Part shown: positions 7,536 through 14,120 of the stretch, piece after piece
Position numbering within the stretch: the stretch's first letter is position 1
Layout of the letters: each line of letters starts with the position of its first letter
Assembly (NCBI GenBank): GCA_946480575.1
Contig: CAMLKF010000038.1
Coordinates: forward strand, 1 to 17,530
Reading direction: 5' to 3'
Origin: an uncultured Nitrososphaera sp.
GTDB taxonomy: Archaea; Thermoproteota; Nitrososphaeria; Nitrososphaerales; Nitrososphaeraceae
Length of the DNA stretch: 17,530 bases
The notes under the pieces: model-generated
Told to the model about the DNA's origin: nothing
The model's input: only the letters and a program-made list of their open reading frames with translations
Databases searched by the model: none
Position numbers and translations under genes: made by a program

Positions 7536-8134
7536 GCTTCCAGCATACGTTGAAAATCCCAAGGGAAAGGATAGGGGCGCTAATAGGCAAGGGTGGCAGG
7601 GTAAAGCAACAGATAGAGAAGAGGTGCGGAGTCGAAATTGAGATTGACAGCGAGACTGGCGACGCCATAATCTCTGGCTCCAAGCCAGTGGAGCAGATGG
7701 AGGCGTTTCGCGCCGTTGAGGTGATAACCGCGATCTCGAGGGGGTTTTCGCCAGAGCGAGCGTACCACCTCTTTGACGATGAAGAGGTGGTGTTCCAACA
7801 GATGGATCTCCACGACTACGCGGGCAAGTCGCCAAATGCCCTTGAGCGGATAAAGGGCAGAATAATAGGCGAAGGCGGCAAGGCTCGCCGGATGATAGAG
7901 GAGCTGAGCGGCACCTACATTTCTGTCTACGGCCACACGGTTGCCTTCATCGGCAACTACGGGGAGGTCAAGCGTGCAACGGACGCAACAGCTATGCTGG
8001 CCAAGGGCAGTATGCACAAGAGCGTCTACACCATGCTGCAGAGAGCAAGGAGAAGGGACAAGATGGACAGGATGCGGCTATGGGAAGACAGCTACGAAGA
8101 AGATAGCAAAGAAACTATACCTTCTGAATCCTGA
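7532..8134 (+). CDS. pno1: KH-domain small-subunit assembly factor (Dim2/Pno1-like)
   Basis: Archaeal homologue of eukaryotic Dim2/Pno1, an RNA-binding factor that acts near the 3' end of small-subunit rRNA during maturation. The 200-residue protein has a first KH domain with IGALIGKGGRVKQQI (GKGG near 19-22), a second with GRIIGEGGKARRMIEELSG (GEGG near 113-116), and a basic then acidic C-terminal tail rich in Arg and Glu. ATG 7532 overlaps the rio1 stop (ATGA). Pairing with RIO1 matches their joint work in ribosome assembly. The last 20 nt overlap the 3' end of the convergent Hsp20-like gene. Confidence 0.93.
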   Translation: MSFQHTLKIPRERIGALIGKGGRVKQQIEKRCGVEIEIDSETGDAIISGSKPVEQMEAFRAVEVITAISRGFSPERAYHLFDDEEVVFQQMDLHDYAGKSPNALERIKGRIIGEGGKARRMIEELSGTYISVYGHTVAFIGNYGEVKRATDATAMLAKGSMHKSVYTMLQRARRRDKMDRMRLWEDSYEEDSKETIPSES

Positions 8135-8543
8135 TCGTGAGCACGCCGTTTCTATACTTATAATCGGAGATGCCCATCTCCTGGGACAGCTCTAACGGCA
8201 CATCTCGGGCAAAGTTCTGGCCACCCTTGATGCGCAGGAGTCCGTTGGTGAGCCGGACGTTTATCTGATCTTCAGGCCCCGGTACCTCTGCGACAAAAAC
8301 CATCTCGTCGTTATTGTCCTTTATCAGATCATAGACCCAGTCCTTCTGCTGCTCGGCTTCTCCCCTCAACATCATCATCTGCTCTTCAGACCTTGCCATC
8401 AACTTTATTTCGCGGACCCAGTAGATTATGAGCCCTGAAGCTACTGCAAGGAAGAGGAAGCCTATGCCTCCCTGCGAGCGGGCGAGCATGACAAACATTA
8501 TCCCGATGAACAGAAGCGCTAAAAGCGGGACGATAAAATCCAC
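8115..8543 (-). CDS. Membrane-anchored Hsp20/alpha-crystallin-like protein
   Basis: The 142-residue product (GTG start) begins with two hydrophobic segments (about residues 3-20 and 27-42), then a charged helix, then an Hsp20-like domain of about 62 residues: MVFVAEVPGPED, INVRLTNGLLRIKG and the ending NGVLTIRIQKV are typical small heat-shock strands. It ends at the last strand and lacks the C-terminal I-x-I tail that normally drives oligomer assembly. This suggests a chaperone held at the membrane rather than a soluble oligomer. The start is uncertain: a strong GGAGGTGA lies at 8586-8593, about 42 nt upstream of this GTG, with no ATG, GTG or TTG in a useful frame between. The 3' end overlaps pno1 by 20 nt. 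Confidence 0.8.
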   Translation of the reverse strand: MDFIVPLLALLFIGIMFVMLARSQGGIGFLFLAVASGLIIYWVREIKLMARSEEQMMMLRGEAEQQKDWVYDLIKDNNDEMVFVAEVPGPEDQINVRLTNGLLRIKGGQNFARDVPLELSQEMGISDYKYRNGVLTIRIQKV

Positions 8544-8585
8544 CGATCGGCTTGCGTACTTTTTTTTGTATCGGGCTATGCAGGG

Positions 8586-8638
8586 TCACCTCCAGCCACC
8601 AGCATTTCCAAACATAAGTAGCGTTGCAAGATTATAAA
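8586..8638 (-). promoter_or_regulatory. TATA element and strong Shine-Dalgarno upstream of the Hsp20-like gene
   Basis: Read on the minus strand, a TTTATAAT element (8631-8638) is followed about 40 nt later by GGAGGTGA (8586-8593), complementary to the 3' end of archaeal 16S rRNA. Such a full Shine-Dalgarno is unusual in this window, where most genes look leaderless. It sits inside a possible nine-codon reading frame (8576-8605). Confidence 0.45.
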
Positions 8639-8685
8639 TCCTTATACGCACATTTCTTACATATGCATCATAATTTTAAAAGATT

Positions 8686-9243
8686 CTAGCCGCCGCCCCA
8701 CCGCTTGAACAGGCTGTGGTCTATGCCAAACTGGTCAAGCACCTTGCCCACCACGTGGTTTATCAGGTCGTCCATGGTCTTTGGCCTGTGGTAAAAGCCG
8801 GGCATCGCAGGCATAATGACCGCGCCGGCGCCCGCAAGCTTGCTCATGTTTTCAAGGTGTATCTTTGACAGAGGCGCTTCCCTTGGAACGACAACAAGCT
8901 TGCGCTGCTCCTTGATGCACACGCTTGCCGCCCTTGAAATCAGGCTATCGTCAAAGGCGTTTGCGATGCTTGCTAGAGTCTTCATGCTGCAAGGGACGAT
9001 TGCCATGCCGTCCGTCTTGAACGAGCCGCTTGAAATAGGGGCTGCCATATTGTCGTCTTCGTAGCATTTAGTAGCCAGAGACCTGACACAGTCGGCAGTC
9101 CTGTCGGTCTCTATCTTGACGTTCTTGGCACCCCATTCGCTTATGATAAGATGCGTCTCCACCTTTAGCTTTTGCAGCGCTTCAAGCATCCTTATGCCAT
9201 AGATAATGCCAGAGGCGCCGGTGATAGCTATGACAAGCCGCAA
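8686..9243 (-). CDS. ubiX: Flavin prenyltransferase UbiX
   Basis: Makes prenylated FMN, the cofactor of UbiD-type decarboxylases, from FMN and a dimethylallyl phosphate. The 185-residue protein has the N-terminal GASGIIYGIRMLEAL flavin-binding motif, SSGSFKTDGMAIVPCSMKTL (about 71-90), KLVVVPREAPLSKIHLENM (about 113-131) and the end segment MPAMPGFYHRPKTMDDLINHVVGKVLDQ, all close to UbiX. The start is TTG 9243; a TATA-like element at 9268-9275 on the complementary strand lies about 28 nt upstream, fitting a leaderless mRNA. It is divergent from the PfkB kinase gene. No ubiD-like decarboxylase lies in the window. Confidence 0.94.
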   Translation of the reverse strand: MRLVIAITGASGIIYGIRMLEALQKLKVETHLIISEWGAKNVKIETDRTADCVRSLATKCYEDDNMAAPISSGSFKTDGMAIVPCSMKTLASIANAFDDSLISRAASVCIKEQRKLVVVPREAPLSKIHLENMSKLAGAGAVIMPAMPGFYHRPKTMDDLINHVVGKVLDQFGIDHSLFKRWGGG

Positions 9244-9267
9244 TTGAGTCTACAATCCAGCACTCGC

Positions 9268-9297
9268 TATTTAATGGTGCCGGCAAGCATTTAATTA
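9268..9297. promoter_or_regulatory. Divergent promoter pair for ubiX and the PfkB kinase
   Basis: TATTTAA at 9268-9274 (used on the minus strand, about 28 nt from TTG 9243) and ATTTAATTA at 9289-9297 (plus strand, centre 25 nt from GTG 9318). The spacing decides the kinase start: the TTG at 9309 would be only 16 nt from the element. Confidence 0.5.
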
Positions 9298-9317
9298 CGA
9301 AATACTGGTTGTCACCG

Positions 9318-10226
9318 GTGGCGTTGCTGACCGTCTTTGGCACAGTGGCCCTTGACACCACCCGCACCCCGTTCCGGACAGAGACTCGGATACTGGGAGG
9401 CGCGGCCACTTTTGCCTCCATTTCTGCAAGCATGTTCACGCAGACGTCGCTGGTCGCAGCAGTGGGCTCGGACCTGCCGGCCGACTACACCAAGGCGCTC
9501 AGGTCAAAGGGCGTCGACACAAAGGGCATCGTCACAGTCAAGGGCGGCAAGACGTTCCACTACGACTCGTCTTTTGATTACGACCTATCGAACAGGACGA
9601 CCAACAAGACCGAGCTGGGGGTCATTGCCGACTTTGACCCGGTGATTCCAGAGGGGTACGCAAAATCAGAGTACGTTTACCTTGCCAACAACGATCCCAA
9701 GCAGAACATCAAGATACTGCAGCACTTCCAGGACCCAAAGCTGGTCGTCTGCGACACGATAGAGTTCTGGATAAATGGCGGACGCGACGATGTCCTCAAA
9801 ATGATAAGCAAGACGGATGGCGTAGTGATAAATGACAACGAGGCACGGCTCCTGTGCAAGGAAGCCAACCTTGCAAGGTGCGCCAAAAAGATAATGTCAT
9901 GGGGGTCGAAATTTGCGATAATCAAAAAGGGTGAGCACGGCGCTGTGCTGTTTACAAGTGAGGGCTCGATCTTTCCCGCGGCAGCCTTCTTTCTCGACGA
10001 GATAGTCGACCCGACGGGCGCCGGCGACTCGTTCGCCGGTGGCTTTCTTGGTCACATCGCCCACAGGAATAAAACGGATTTTGCTACCATGAAAGAAGCT
10101 GTGATATATGGAAATGTCATGGGCTCGTTTGCGGTTGAGGACTTTGGGGTCAAGCGCTTGCTTGGCATAACAAAGGACGACGTCGAGGAGCGCTACAGAA
10201 AGTACCGCAACCTAGTGCAGTTCTAG
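9318..10226 (+). CDS. PfkB/ribokinase-family sugar or nucleoside kinase
   Basis: ATP-dependent kinase of the ribokinase fold; the substrate cannot be told from sequence alone. The 302-residue product (from GTG 9318) has the N-terminal GGAATFASISASMF substrate-binding region, AAVGSD, the VVINDNEARLL segment where the chain turns into the nucleotide side, AIIKKGEHGAVLF, and the family signature DPTGAGDSFAGGF (Asp231 to Phe243), where Asp237 is the catalytic base. The start was placed at GTG 9318 from the TATA spacing; TTG 9309 would add three residues. Its stop is 3 nt from the stop of a convergent small acidic gene. Purine-salvage genes lie 2 kb away but on the other strand, so a nucleoside substrate is only a guess. 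Confidence 0.9.
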   Translation: MALLTVFGTVALDTTRTPFRTETRILGGAATFASISASMFTQTSLVAAVGSDLPADYTKALRSKGVDTKGIVTVKGGKTFHYDSSFDYDLSNRTTNKTELGVIADFDPVIPEGYAKSEYVYLANNDPKQNIKILQHFQDPKLVVCDTIEFWINGGRDDVLKMISKTDGVVINDNEARLLCKEANLARCAKKIMSWGSKFAIIKKGEHGAVLFTSEGSIFPAAAFFLDEIVDPTGAGDSFAGGFLGHIAHRNKTDFATMKEAVIYGNVMGSFAVEDFGVKRLLGITKDDVEERYRKYRNLVQF

Positions 10227-10229
10227 CAG

Positions 10230-10436
10230 TTAGCTCTCCTCTTCTTCCTCTTCTCCTGCTTCCTCTTCTTCTTCCTCGTCTTCTTCTTCTTCTTCTTCTT
10301 TCATGGCAGTGCTTTCCACTTCGGCTTCCGCCACGACAAACCCGAGCTCCTTTGCCCTGTTGGCAATCTCTGACACTTTTTGCAGAACAGTCGCGCCGTC
10401 CTCCTCGTTGGTGTACATCTCTATCTCGACTTTCAT
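10230..10436 (-). CDS. Small acidic protein with poly-Glu tail (68 aa)
   Basis: Family not recognised. The 68-residue product has an N-terminal half that looks folded (beta-alpha-beta type pattern: VEIEMYT, then a helix with VLQKVSEIANRAKELG, then FVVAEAEVES) and a C-terminal half that is almost pure Glu/Asp, encoded by CTT/CTC-type trinucleotide runs on the plus strand. It starts at ATG with AATATCG-type AT-rich DNA about 28 nt upstream. The ordered N-terminus with mixed codons argues for a real gene; the acidic tail could bind basic proteins or metal ions, which is inference. The stop is 3 nt from that of the PfkB kinase. Confidence 0.72.
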   Translation of the reverse strand: MKVEIEMYTNEEDGATVLQKVSEIANRAKELGFVVAEAEVESTAMKEEEEEEDEEEEEEAGEEEEEES

Positions 10437-10520
10437 GTGCGATACGAAGAATATACCAACAAATATCGCTTAAATGAATTGTAAAGGAATCTTCATTACG
10501 GCTGCCTGAAAAAATATAGG

Positions 10521-10528
10521 ATAAATAG
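10521..10528 (+). promoter_or_regulatory. TATA element of ferritin/Dps-like gene
   Basis: ATAAATAG with AAATATAG just before it; centre about 26 nt upstream of ATG 10551, fitting a leaderless transcript that could run through the following three genes. Confidence 0.5.
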
Positions 10529-10550
10529 TTGCCTGCCCGTATTCTAACCC

Positions 10551-11042
10551 ATGGGCAGAACAGAGAAAAAGTTACTCGGCAAGAACACGGCAACCATAAT
10601 TGAAGTCCTGAAGAAGGCGTACTGCGATGAAATGCGAATATTCCACTACTTTTGGTACGTGGGCATAAACATGGAAGGCATCGGCCTTGTGACCTACGCT
10701 GCAGCGCTCAAGACGCAGGCGACAGGTGAGCTCACGCACGCCGAGCTCTTGGCGGACAGGATTGCAGAGCTCGGAGACAAGGCGCCAAGCAACCCTGCAG
10801 AGTGGGCAAAGTACAGCACCATCGGGCCGCTTGACCCTGCAAAGCACTTGACCCTCAGAGCGGCGCTTGAAAGAGCGCTTGCGTTTGAAGGCAAGGCGGT
10901 GGAAAACTACAACAACCTTGCCAAGAAGGCGCTCGAGCTGGGCGACTTTGTCACCTACAACCTTGCAACCACGATACTTGCCGACGAGGTCAAGGACGAG
11001 CAACACACCGAAGATGTATTAAAGTCGCTAGAAGTAAAATAG
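10551..11042 (+). CDS. Ferritin-like (Dps-like/bacterioferritin-type) protein
   Basis: A 163-residue four-helix protein of the ferritin-like superfamily, likely to bind and oxidise iron or remove peroxide in the cytoplasm. Candidate di-iron ligands are Glu27 (CDEMRIFHYFWYVG), Glu60 and His63 (ATGELTHAELL), Glu113/Glu118 (FEGKAVENYNNLAKKA) and the last-helix stretch around Glu146 to His152 (ADEVKDEQH). In the final ExxH the Glu position appears to be Asp149, which should be checked against the family. The cysteine pair of archaeal thioferritins is not present; only Cys25 is seen. The gene heads a co-oriented run with a TrmB-like regulator 19 nt downstream, which makes redox- or metal-linked regulation plausible but unproven. 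Confidence 0.85.
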   Translation: MGRTEKKLLGKNTATIIEVLKKAYCDEMRIFHYFWYVGINMEGIGLVTYAAALKTQATGELTHAELLADRIAELGDKAPSNPAEWAKYSTIGPLDPAKHLTLRAALERALAFEGKAVENYNNLAKKALELGDFVTYNLATTILADEVKDEQHTEDVLKSLEVK

Positions 11043-11063
11043 CATCATCATCATCATCATCAT
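11043..11063 (+). repeat. (CAT)7 trinucleotide tract at a start codon
   Basis: Seven perfect CAT units fill the whole gap between the ferritin-like stop (11042) and the next gene; the last unit overlaps the ATG at 11062. Change in copy number would alter intergenic spacing without affecting either reading frame. Confidence 0.9.
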
Positions 11064-11424
11064 GGCAGTCAACCTCTCAAACGTCGAGGAAGCAATAATT
11101 TCAGAGCTCAAGATAAGCGCGGATGAGGCCAAGGTCTTTCTTGTTATTGTGAAAAACGGCAAGATGGACGCTGCCAGGATTTCAAGCGCACTTGACTGGA
11201 ATGACCAGCGGCGCGCGCTACAGGCCGGCAAGTTACTTGTCGGCAAGGGCATGGTCATCGAGATAACAAAAACAGAGTACGAGTCGCTGCACCCGAGATT
11301 TGCTATCACCAACCGCTACCGGAGGCGCTGCGAGGAGGACGGCATGCCCTTCAAGAAGAACCTGAAGGTTGACAACATCGGAATTGTGCTAGAGCGCCCC
11401 TATGAGGATGCAAGAACTAAATAG
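11062..11424 (+). CDS. TrmB-like winged-helix transcriptional regulator
   Basis: A 120-residue protein with a DNA-binding-like N-terminal half: ISADEAKVFLVIVKNGKMDAARISSALD resembles the TrmB/helix-turn-helix pattern in which a first helix (SADEAKVFLVIV) is followed by a turn and a recognition helix (about 36-60), then GKGMVIEIT as the wing. The C-terminal part (RFAITNRYRRRCEEDG and onward) is basic and short, so it lacks the sugar-binding domain of full-length TrmB. The ATG lies at the end of the CAT tract. It follows the ferritin-like gene by 19 nt and precedes the next gene by 8 nt, so it is likely part of one operon, and could regulate it. Confidence 0.72.
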   Translation: MAVNLSNVEEAIISELKISADEAKVFLVIVKNGKMDAARISSALDWNDQRRALQAGKLLVGKGMVIEITKTEYESLHPRFAITNRYRRRCEEDGMPFKKNLKVDNIGIVLERPYEDARTK

Positions 11425-11432
11425 GTGACACC

Positions 11433-11870
11433 TTGCAAAAAGAGCAAAGAATGACGACTTCGGACCCGACTGGCGGCGACAAGGTAGTCTACTTTGGCGT
11501 GATAAACATCAACGAGAACGGCAAGACAGTAGGCTCAGTAGATATCTGGCGCAGCCTCCTGACAAAAGAGATGTTTTGCGAGGAAAAGCGCCTCGGCATC
11601 CTGGAAATTGCCGACTACATCGGCATGCCCAAGATAGACAAGGACAAAAAGTGGGCCGTCGCAGTCAGCAGAAGCAGAAAGGGACATCTAAGGTGGAGGC
11701 TCGTCAAGCTGATAAAAGAAGGCAGATTCACGTTCACAGACGCCGATGACAAGGCAATTGAGGTCGGGGTCGAGGACTTTAAAATCGTCGATTCTGACTG
11801 GTGGAGCTTTCTAGTAGAGGAGAACGTGAACCGCAACATGGAAGTAGTAGCGGATGGCCCAAAGAAATGA
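11433..11870 (+). CDS. Hypothetical protein, Trp-containing beta-rich (145 aa)
   Basis: No family recognised. From TTG 11433 the product has 145 residues; ATG 11451 would give 139. It begins with a strand-like VVYFGVININENG, a helix with CEEKRLGILEIADYIG, then alternating short strands and charged turns (WAVAVSRSRKGHLRWRLVKLI, FTFTDADD), and a WWSFLVEEN near the end. There is no signal peptide or membrane segment. It sits 8 nt after the TrmB-like gene and its stop overlaps the next start in ATGA, indicating translational coupling. The tight packing suggests the three genes act together, but I cannot say in what. Confidence 0.7.
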   Translation: MQKEQRMTTSDPTGGDKVVYFGVININENGKTVGSVDIWRSLLTKEMFCEEKRLGILEIADYIGMPKIDKDKKWAVAVSRSRKGHLRWRLVKLIKEGRFTFTDADDKAIEVGVEDFKIVDSDWWSFLVEENVNRNMEVVADGPKK

Positions 11871-12178
11871 TGCGCAGAGAGGACGATGATGATAATAATA
11901 ATATTTCTGTCACTGTTTTTGTGAAAAGCGCAAGCGGGAGCGAGATTGCAAGCAAGCTCTCCGGATACTTCGTAGTCGAGGGGCAGGAATTCCGGTTTAC
12001 CGCAATTGCATTTGGTAGGATTGGCGGTCACAACGCAAGCGTCAAGATATCGAAGAGCACGCTTGACAAGATTGCGAAAATGGGCATCGACCCTGAGCAG
12101 TTGCAGCTGACAATACAGCGCAAGCTCATCGAAGGCGATGTTGTCTTGCCTGATGAATTGAAGCTGCCATCAGAGTAG
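11867..12178 (+). CDS. Hypothetical protein with Asp/Asn-repeat N-terminus (103 aa)
   Basis: No family recognised. The frame is open from 11801, but the first 22 residues there are unlike a protein start. ATG 11867 overlaps the upstream stop in ATGA and gives 103 residues. After MMRRE come runs of Asp and Asn encoded by a GAT/AAT trinucleotide tract (about 11884-11901), then a compact domain with VTVFVKSASG, FRFTAIAFGRIGGH and a helical SKSTLDKIAKMG, ending in a Leu/Pro-rich tail. The last 9 nt overlap the convergent MTA phosphorylase gene. It is probably the third gene of a coupled set with the TrmB-like regulator. Confidence 0.68.
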   Translation: MMRREDDDDNNNISVTVFVKSASGSEIASKLSGYFVVEGQEFRFTAIAFGRIGGHNASVKISKSTLDKIAKMGIDPEQLQLTIQRKLIEGDVVLPDELKLPSE

Positions 12179-12970
12179 CGCGCCTTCAAGCGCCTTGCCG
12201 CAGGCGCACTTTGTTCTTTTCGCCGGAATCGCAGGCACGAGCTCGGCTATCAGCTTCTTTGTCTTTTCTACGTTCTTGGCGAGCGTCTCGATGATCTCGG
12301 CAGAAGTGACAGGGTGGTCGGCCCAGACATCATAATCGGTAACAGTCGCTACCGACAGGTAGCAGATCTCGGCCTCCCTTGCAAGCGTGATTTCGGGCAC
12401 GAGCGTCATGCCAATGATGTCCGCTTTCATGGCTTCGCGGAAGAACTTTGATTCAGCCCTTGTGGAAAAGCGTGGCCCTTCGATGCAGACATACGTAGCC
12501 TTGCTGTGAAGCGGGAACTTCAACTTTTTTATCCTGTCTATTGCAATGTCTCGGAGTTCCGGGCAGAATGGGTCTGCAACTGAAATGTGGCAGACCTGGC
12601 CGCCGTCGTAGAACGTATACTCGCGCTTTTTGGTAAAGTCGATGAACTGGTCGGGAATTGCGATGTCGCCGGGCTTGTAGCCCTCTTGCAGGCTGCCTAC
12701 TACCGATGGCGCGATTATGCGCTTTACGCCCAGCTGCTTCAGAGCCCAAATGTTTGCCCGGCTGTTTATCCTATGAGGCGGTATCCTGTGACCCCTGCCG
12801 TGGCGCGGTATGAACGCAACATTGACTCCAGCGTACTCACCAATCGTGACAAGGTCGGACGTCTCGCCGTACGGCGTGTGCACCTTGATCTCGCGCTTGC
12901 TGCTAAAAAGCCCTGGGTCGTAAACGCCAGTGCCGCCGATAACGCCAACATCCGCGCTGTTATTCGCCAT
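12170..12970 (-). CDS. mtnP: S-methyl-5'-thioadenosine phosphorylase
   Basis: Splits methylthioadenosine (a by-product of SAM use, notably polyamine synthesis) with phosphate into adenine and methylthioribose-1-phosphate. The 266-residue protein has the phosphate-binding GVIGGTGVYDP at the N-terminus, FIPRHGRGHRIPPHRI (about 53-68), APSVVGSLQEG, the CIEGPRFSTRAES block (about 162-174), GMTLVPEITLAREAEICY and ATVTDYDVW, typical of MTAP. A CxC pair at Cys255/Cys257 matches a C-terminal feature known from thermophilic archaeal MTAP. It overlaps the start of the adenine phosphoribosyltransferase gene by 11 nt, giving a coupled pair that converts MTA to adenine to AMP. Inosine-type substrates are an alternative for this enzyme family. 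Confidence 0.92.
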   Translation of the reverse strand: MANNSADVGVIGGTGVYDPGLFSSKREIKVHTPYGETSDLVTIGEYAGVNVAFIPRHGRGHRIPPHRINSRANIWALKQLGVKRIIAPSVVGSLQEGYKPGDIAIPDQFIDFTKKREYTFYDGGQVCHISVADPFCPELRDIAIDRIKKLKFPLHSKATYVCIEGPRFSTRAESKFFREAMKADIIGMTLVPEITLAREAEICYLSVATVTDYDVWADHPVTSAEIIETLAKNVEKTKKLIAELVPAIPAKRTKCACGKALEGALL

Positions 12971-13511
12971 TGAAAGTCACCAGCGACTGGACCTTGTAGC
13001 CCATCTTGCGCAGCCTGTCGGCACCCTTTAGATCTGTCAGCTCAATAACAAATGCAAAGCCGGACACCTTGCCGCCCATCTCCTCCACCAGCTGAGAAGC
13101 GGCAACCGCGGTTCCGCCCGTCGCAATGAGGTCGTCCGCGATCAGTATGTTCTGGCCCTTGGCGACCGTGTGGTTCTGCATTTCCATCACCGCGCTACCG
13201 TACTCTATGTCGTAGGACTTTTTCAGCGTCTTGCCGGGCAGCTTGCCTGCCTTGCGGATCATTATCACGCCAGTGCCAAACTTCATGGCAAGCGCAGTGG
13301 CAACCACAAAGCCCCTTGACTCGATGCCAGCCACAGCGTCCACCTTTGCCTTGCTGTAGCGGCGGTAAAACTCGTCAGCGATGTAGTTGAGGGCGTCATT
13401 TCTGCGGAATACTGGGTTGATGTCGCGGAACAATATGCCTGCTTTTGGAAAATCGGGATAGTTGCCTATAATGTCGCGGAGGTCGATCTGCTTGGCTTTC
13501 GTTGCACCCAC
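12960..13511 (-). CDS. apt: Adenine phosphoribosyltransferase
   Basis: Transfers phosphoribose from PRPP to adenine to make AMP. The 183-residue protein has the PRPP loop NILIADDLIATGGTAVAA (about 121-138), the YPDFPKAGILFRDINP N-terminal segment (about 18-33), GIESRGFVVATALA (about 62-75) and IRKAGKLPGKT, all characteristic of Apt. The start is GTG 13511. A weak TATA-like T-rich element about 25 nt upstream (13530-13541 on the plus strand) fits a leaderless start. It is the first gene of the pair with MTA phosphorylase, whose start it overlaps, and supplies the enzyme that uses the adenine released there. Confidence 0.93.
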   Translation of the reverse strand: MGATKAKQIDLRDIIGNYPDFPKAGILFRDINPVFRRNDALNYIADEFYRRYSKAKVDAVAGIESRGFVVATALAMKFGTGVIMIRKAGKLPGKTLKKSYDIEYGSAVMEMQNHTVAKGQNILIADDLIATGGTAVAASQLVEEMGGKVSGFAFVIELTDLKGADRLRKMGYKVQSLVTFNGE

Positions 13512-13557
13512 GACACTAAAGCCGCATCGTGGCTGTAAAAAAGATTGCTACGCTATG

Positions 13558-13565
13558 CTTTATAC
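13558..13565 (+). promoter_or_regulatory. TATA element of the HExxH gene
   Basis: CTTTATAC, centre about 31 nt upstream of GTG 13593; it would give a leader of only a few nucleotides. Confidence 0.4.
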
Positions 13566-13592
13566 GCTCGTACTGCGCATTAGCTGGCAGTA

Positions 13593-14099
13593 GTGAAACT
13601 GACAGAGCAGCAGATACAGTTCCGGGAAAAGGTAGCCGGCCTGAAGGACTTTAACGAGGCGTTCGAGCTGGTCAAGGCCGTCGTCCTGCAAAGGTTCAAG
13701 ATGCACAGGGCGGGACTGAGCTTGATACTTCAAATGATGCCAAGCAACCTCGGAGCCTACCACATGCTTGGGTCGAACGCGATAGTCATGAACAGCTACC
13801 TCTTGGCTGCCGTCAAAAAGATAGCCGGCTCGACGGAGGAGTACAACTCATACATGTTCATGGTGCTTGCTCACGAGTACCTGCACAGCCTCGGAATCGT
13901 CGACGAAAACACTGTCCGCCAGATGACATACCAGCTGTGCAAGTGGATGCTGGGCGACGATCACGCCTCGACCAAGATGGCAAAGGAAGACCCGTCGACG
14001 TTGTATCCGCAGCTTAGGTCGCTCATGCAGACGCAGTTTAGCAGAGACTTTAAGGTTGTCAACAATTTCGACAGAGTGAACCAGACGTACATCCAGTAG
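13593..14099 (+). CDS. Putative zinc metalloprotease-like protein (HExxH)
   Basis: The 168-residue protein (GTG start) contains a HEYLHSLGIVDE motif at residues 94-105, matching the HExxHxxG pattern of zincins with His94, Glu95 and His98. Asp104 or Glu105, or the downstream His124 in GDDHAS, could be the third metal ligand; this is inference. No signal peptide or membrane segment is seen, so it is likely cytoplasmic. The fold looks all-helical before and after the motif. The substrate and family are not recognised. The gene is divergent from apt with an 81-nt gap, and the following locus is a probable pseudogene. Confidence 0.7.
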   Translation: MKLTEQQIQFREKVAGLKDFNEAFELVKAVVLQRFKMHRAGLSLILQMMPSNLGAYHMLGSNAIVMNSYLLAAVKKIAGSTEEYNSYMFMVLAHEYLHSLGIVDENTVRQMTYQLCKWMLGDDHASTKMAKEDPSTLYPQLRSLMQTQFSRDFKVVNNFDRVNQTYIQ

Positions 14100-14120
14100 C
14101 AGCGAAACTGGAAAATTCTT

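Noticed and set aside
11043..11063. CAT repeat as a vector-derived His tag
   Set aside because: It follows a native stop codon, leads straight into a native gene in the ATC/ATG frame and has no vector sequence around it.
13508..13532. CCACGA/TCGTGG inverted repeat at the apt start as an RNA switch
   Set aside because: Only six base pairs with a 13-nt loop, and the expected leaderless transcript would start at or after one arm.
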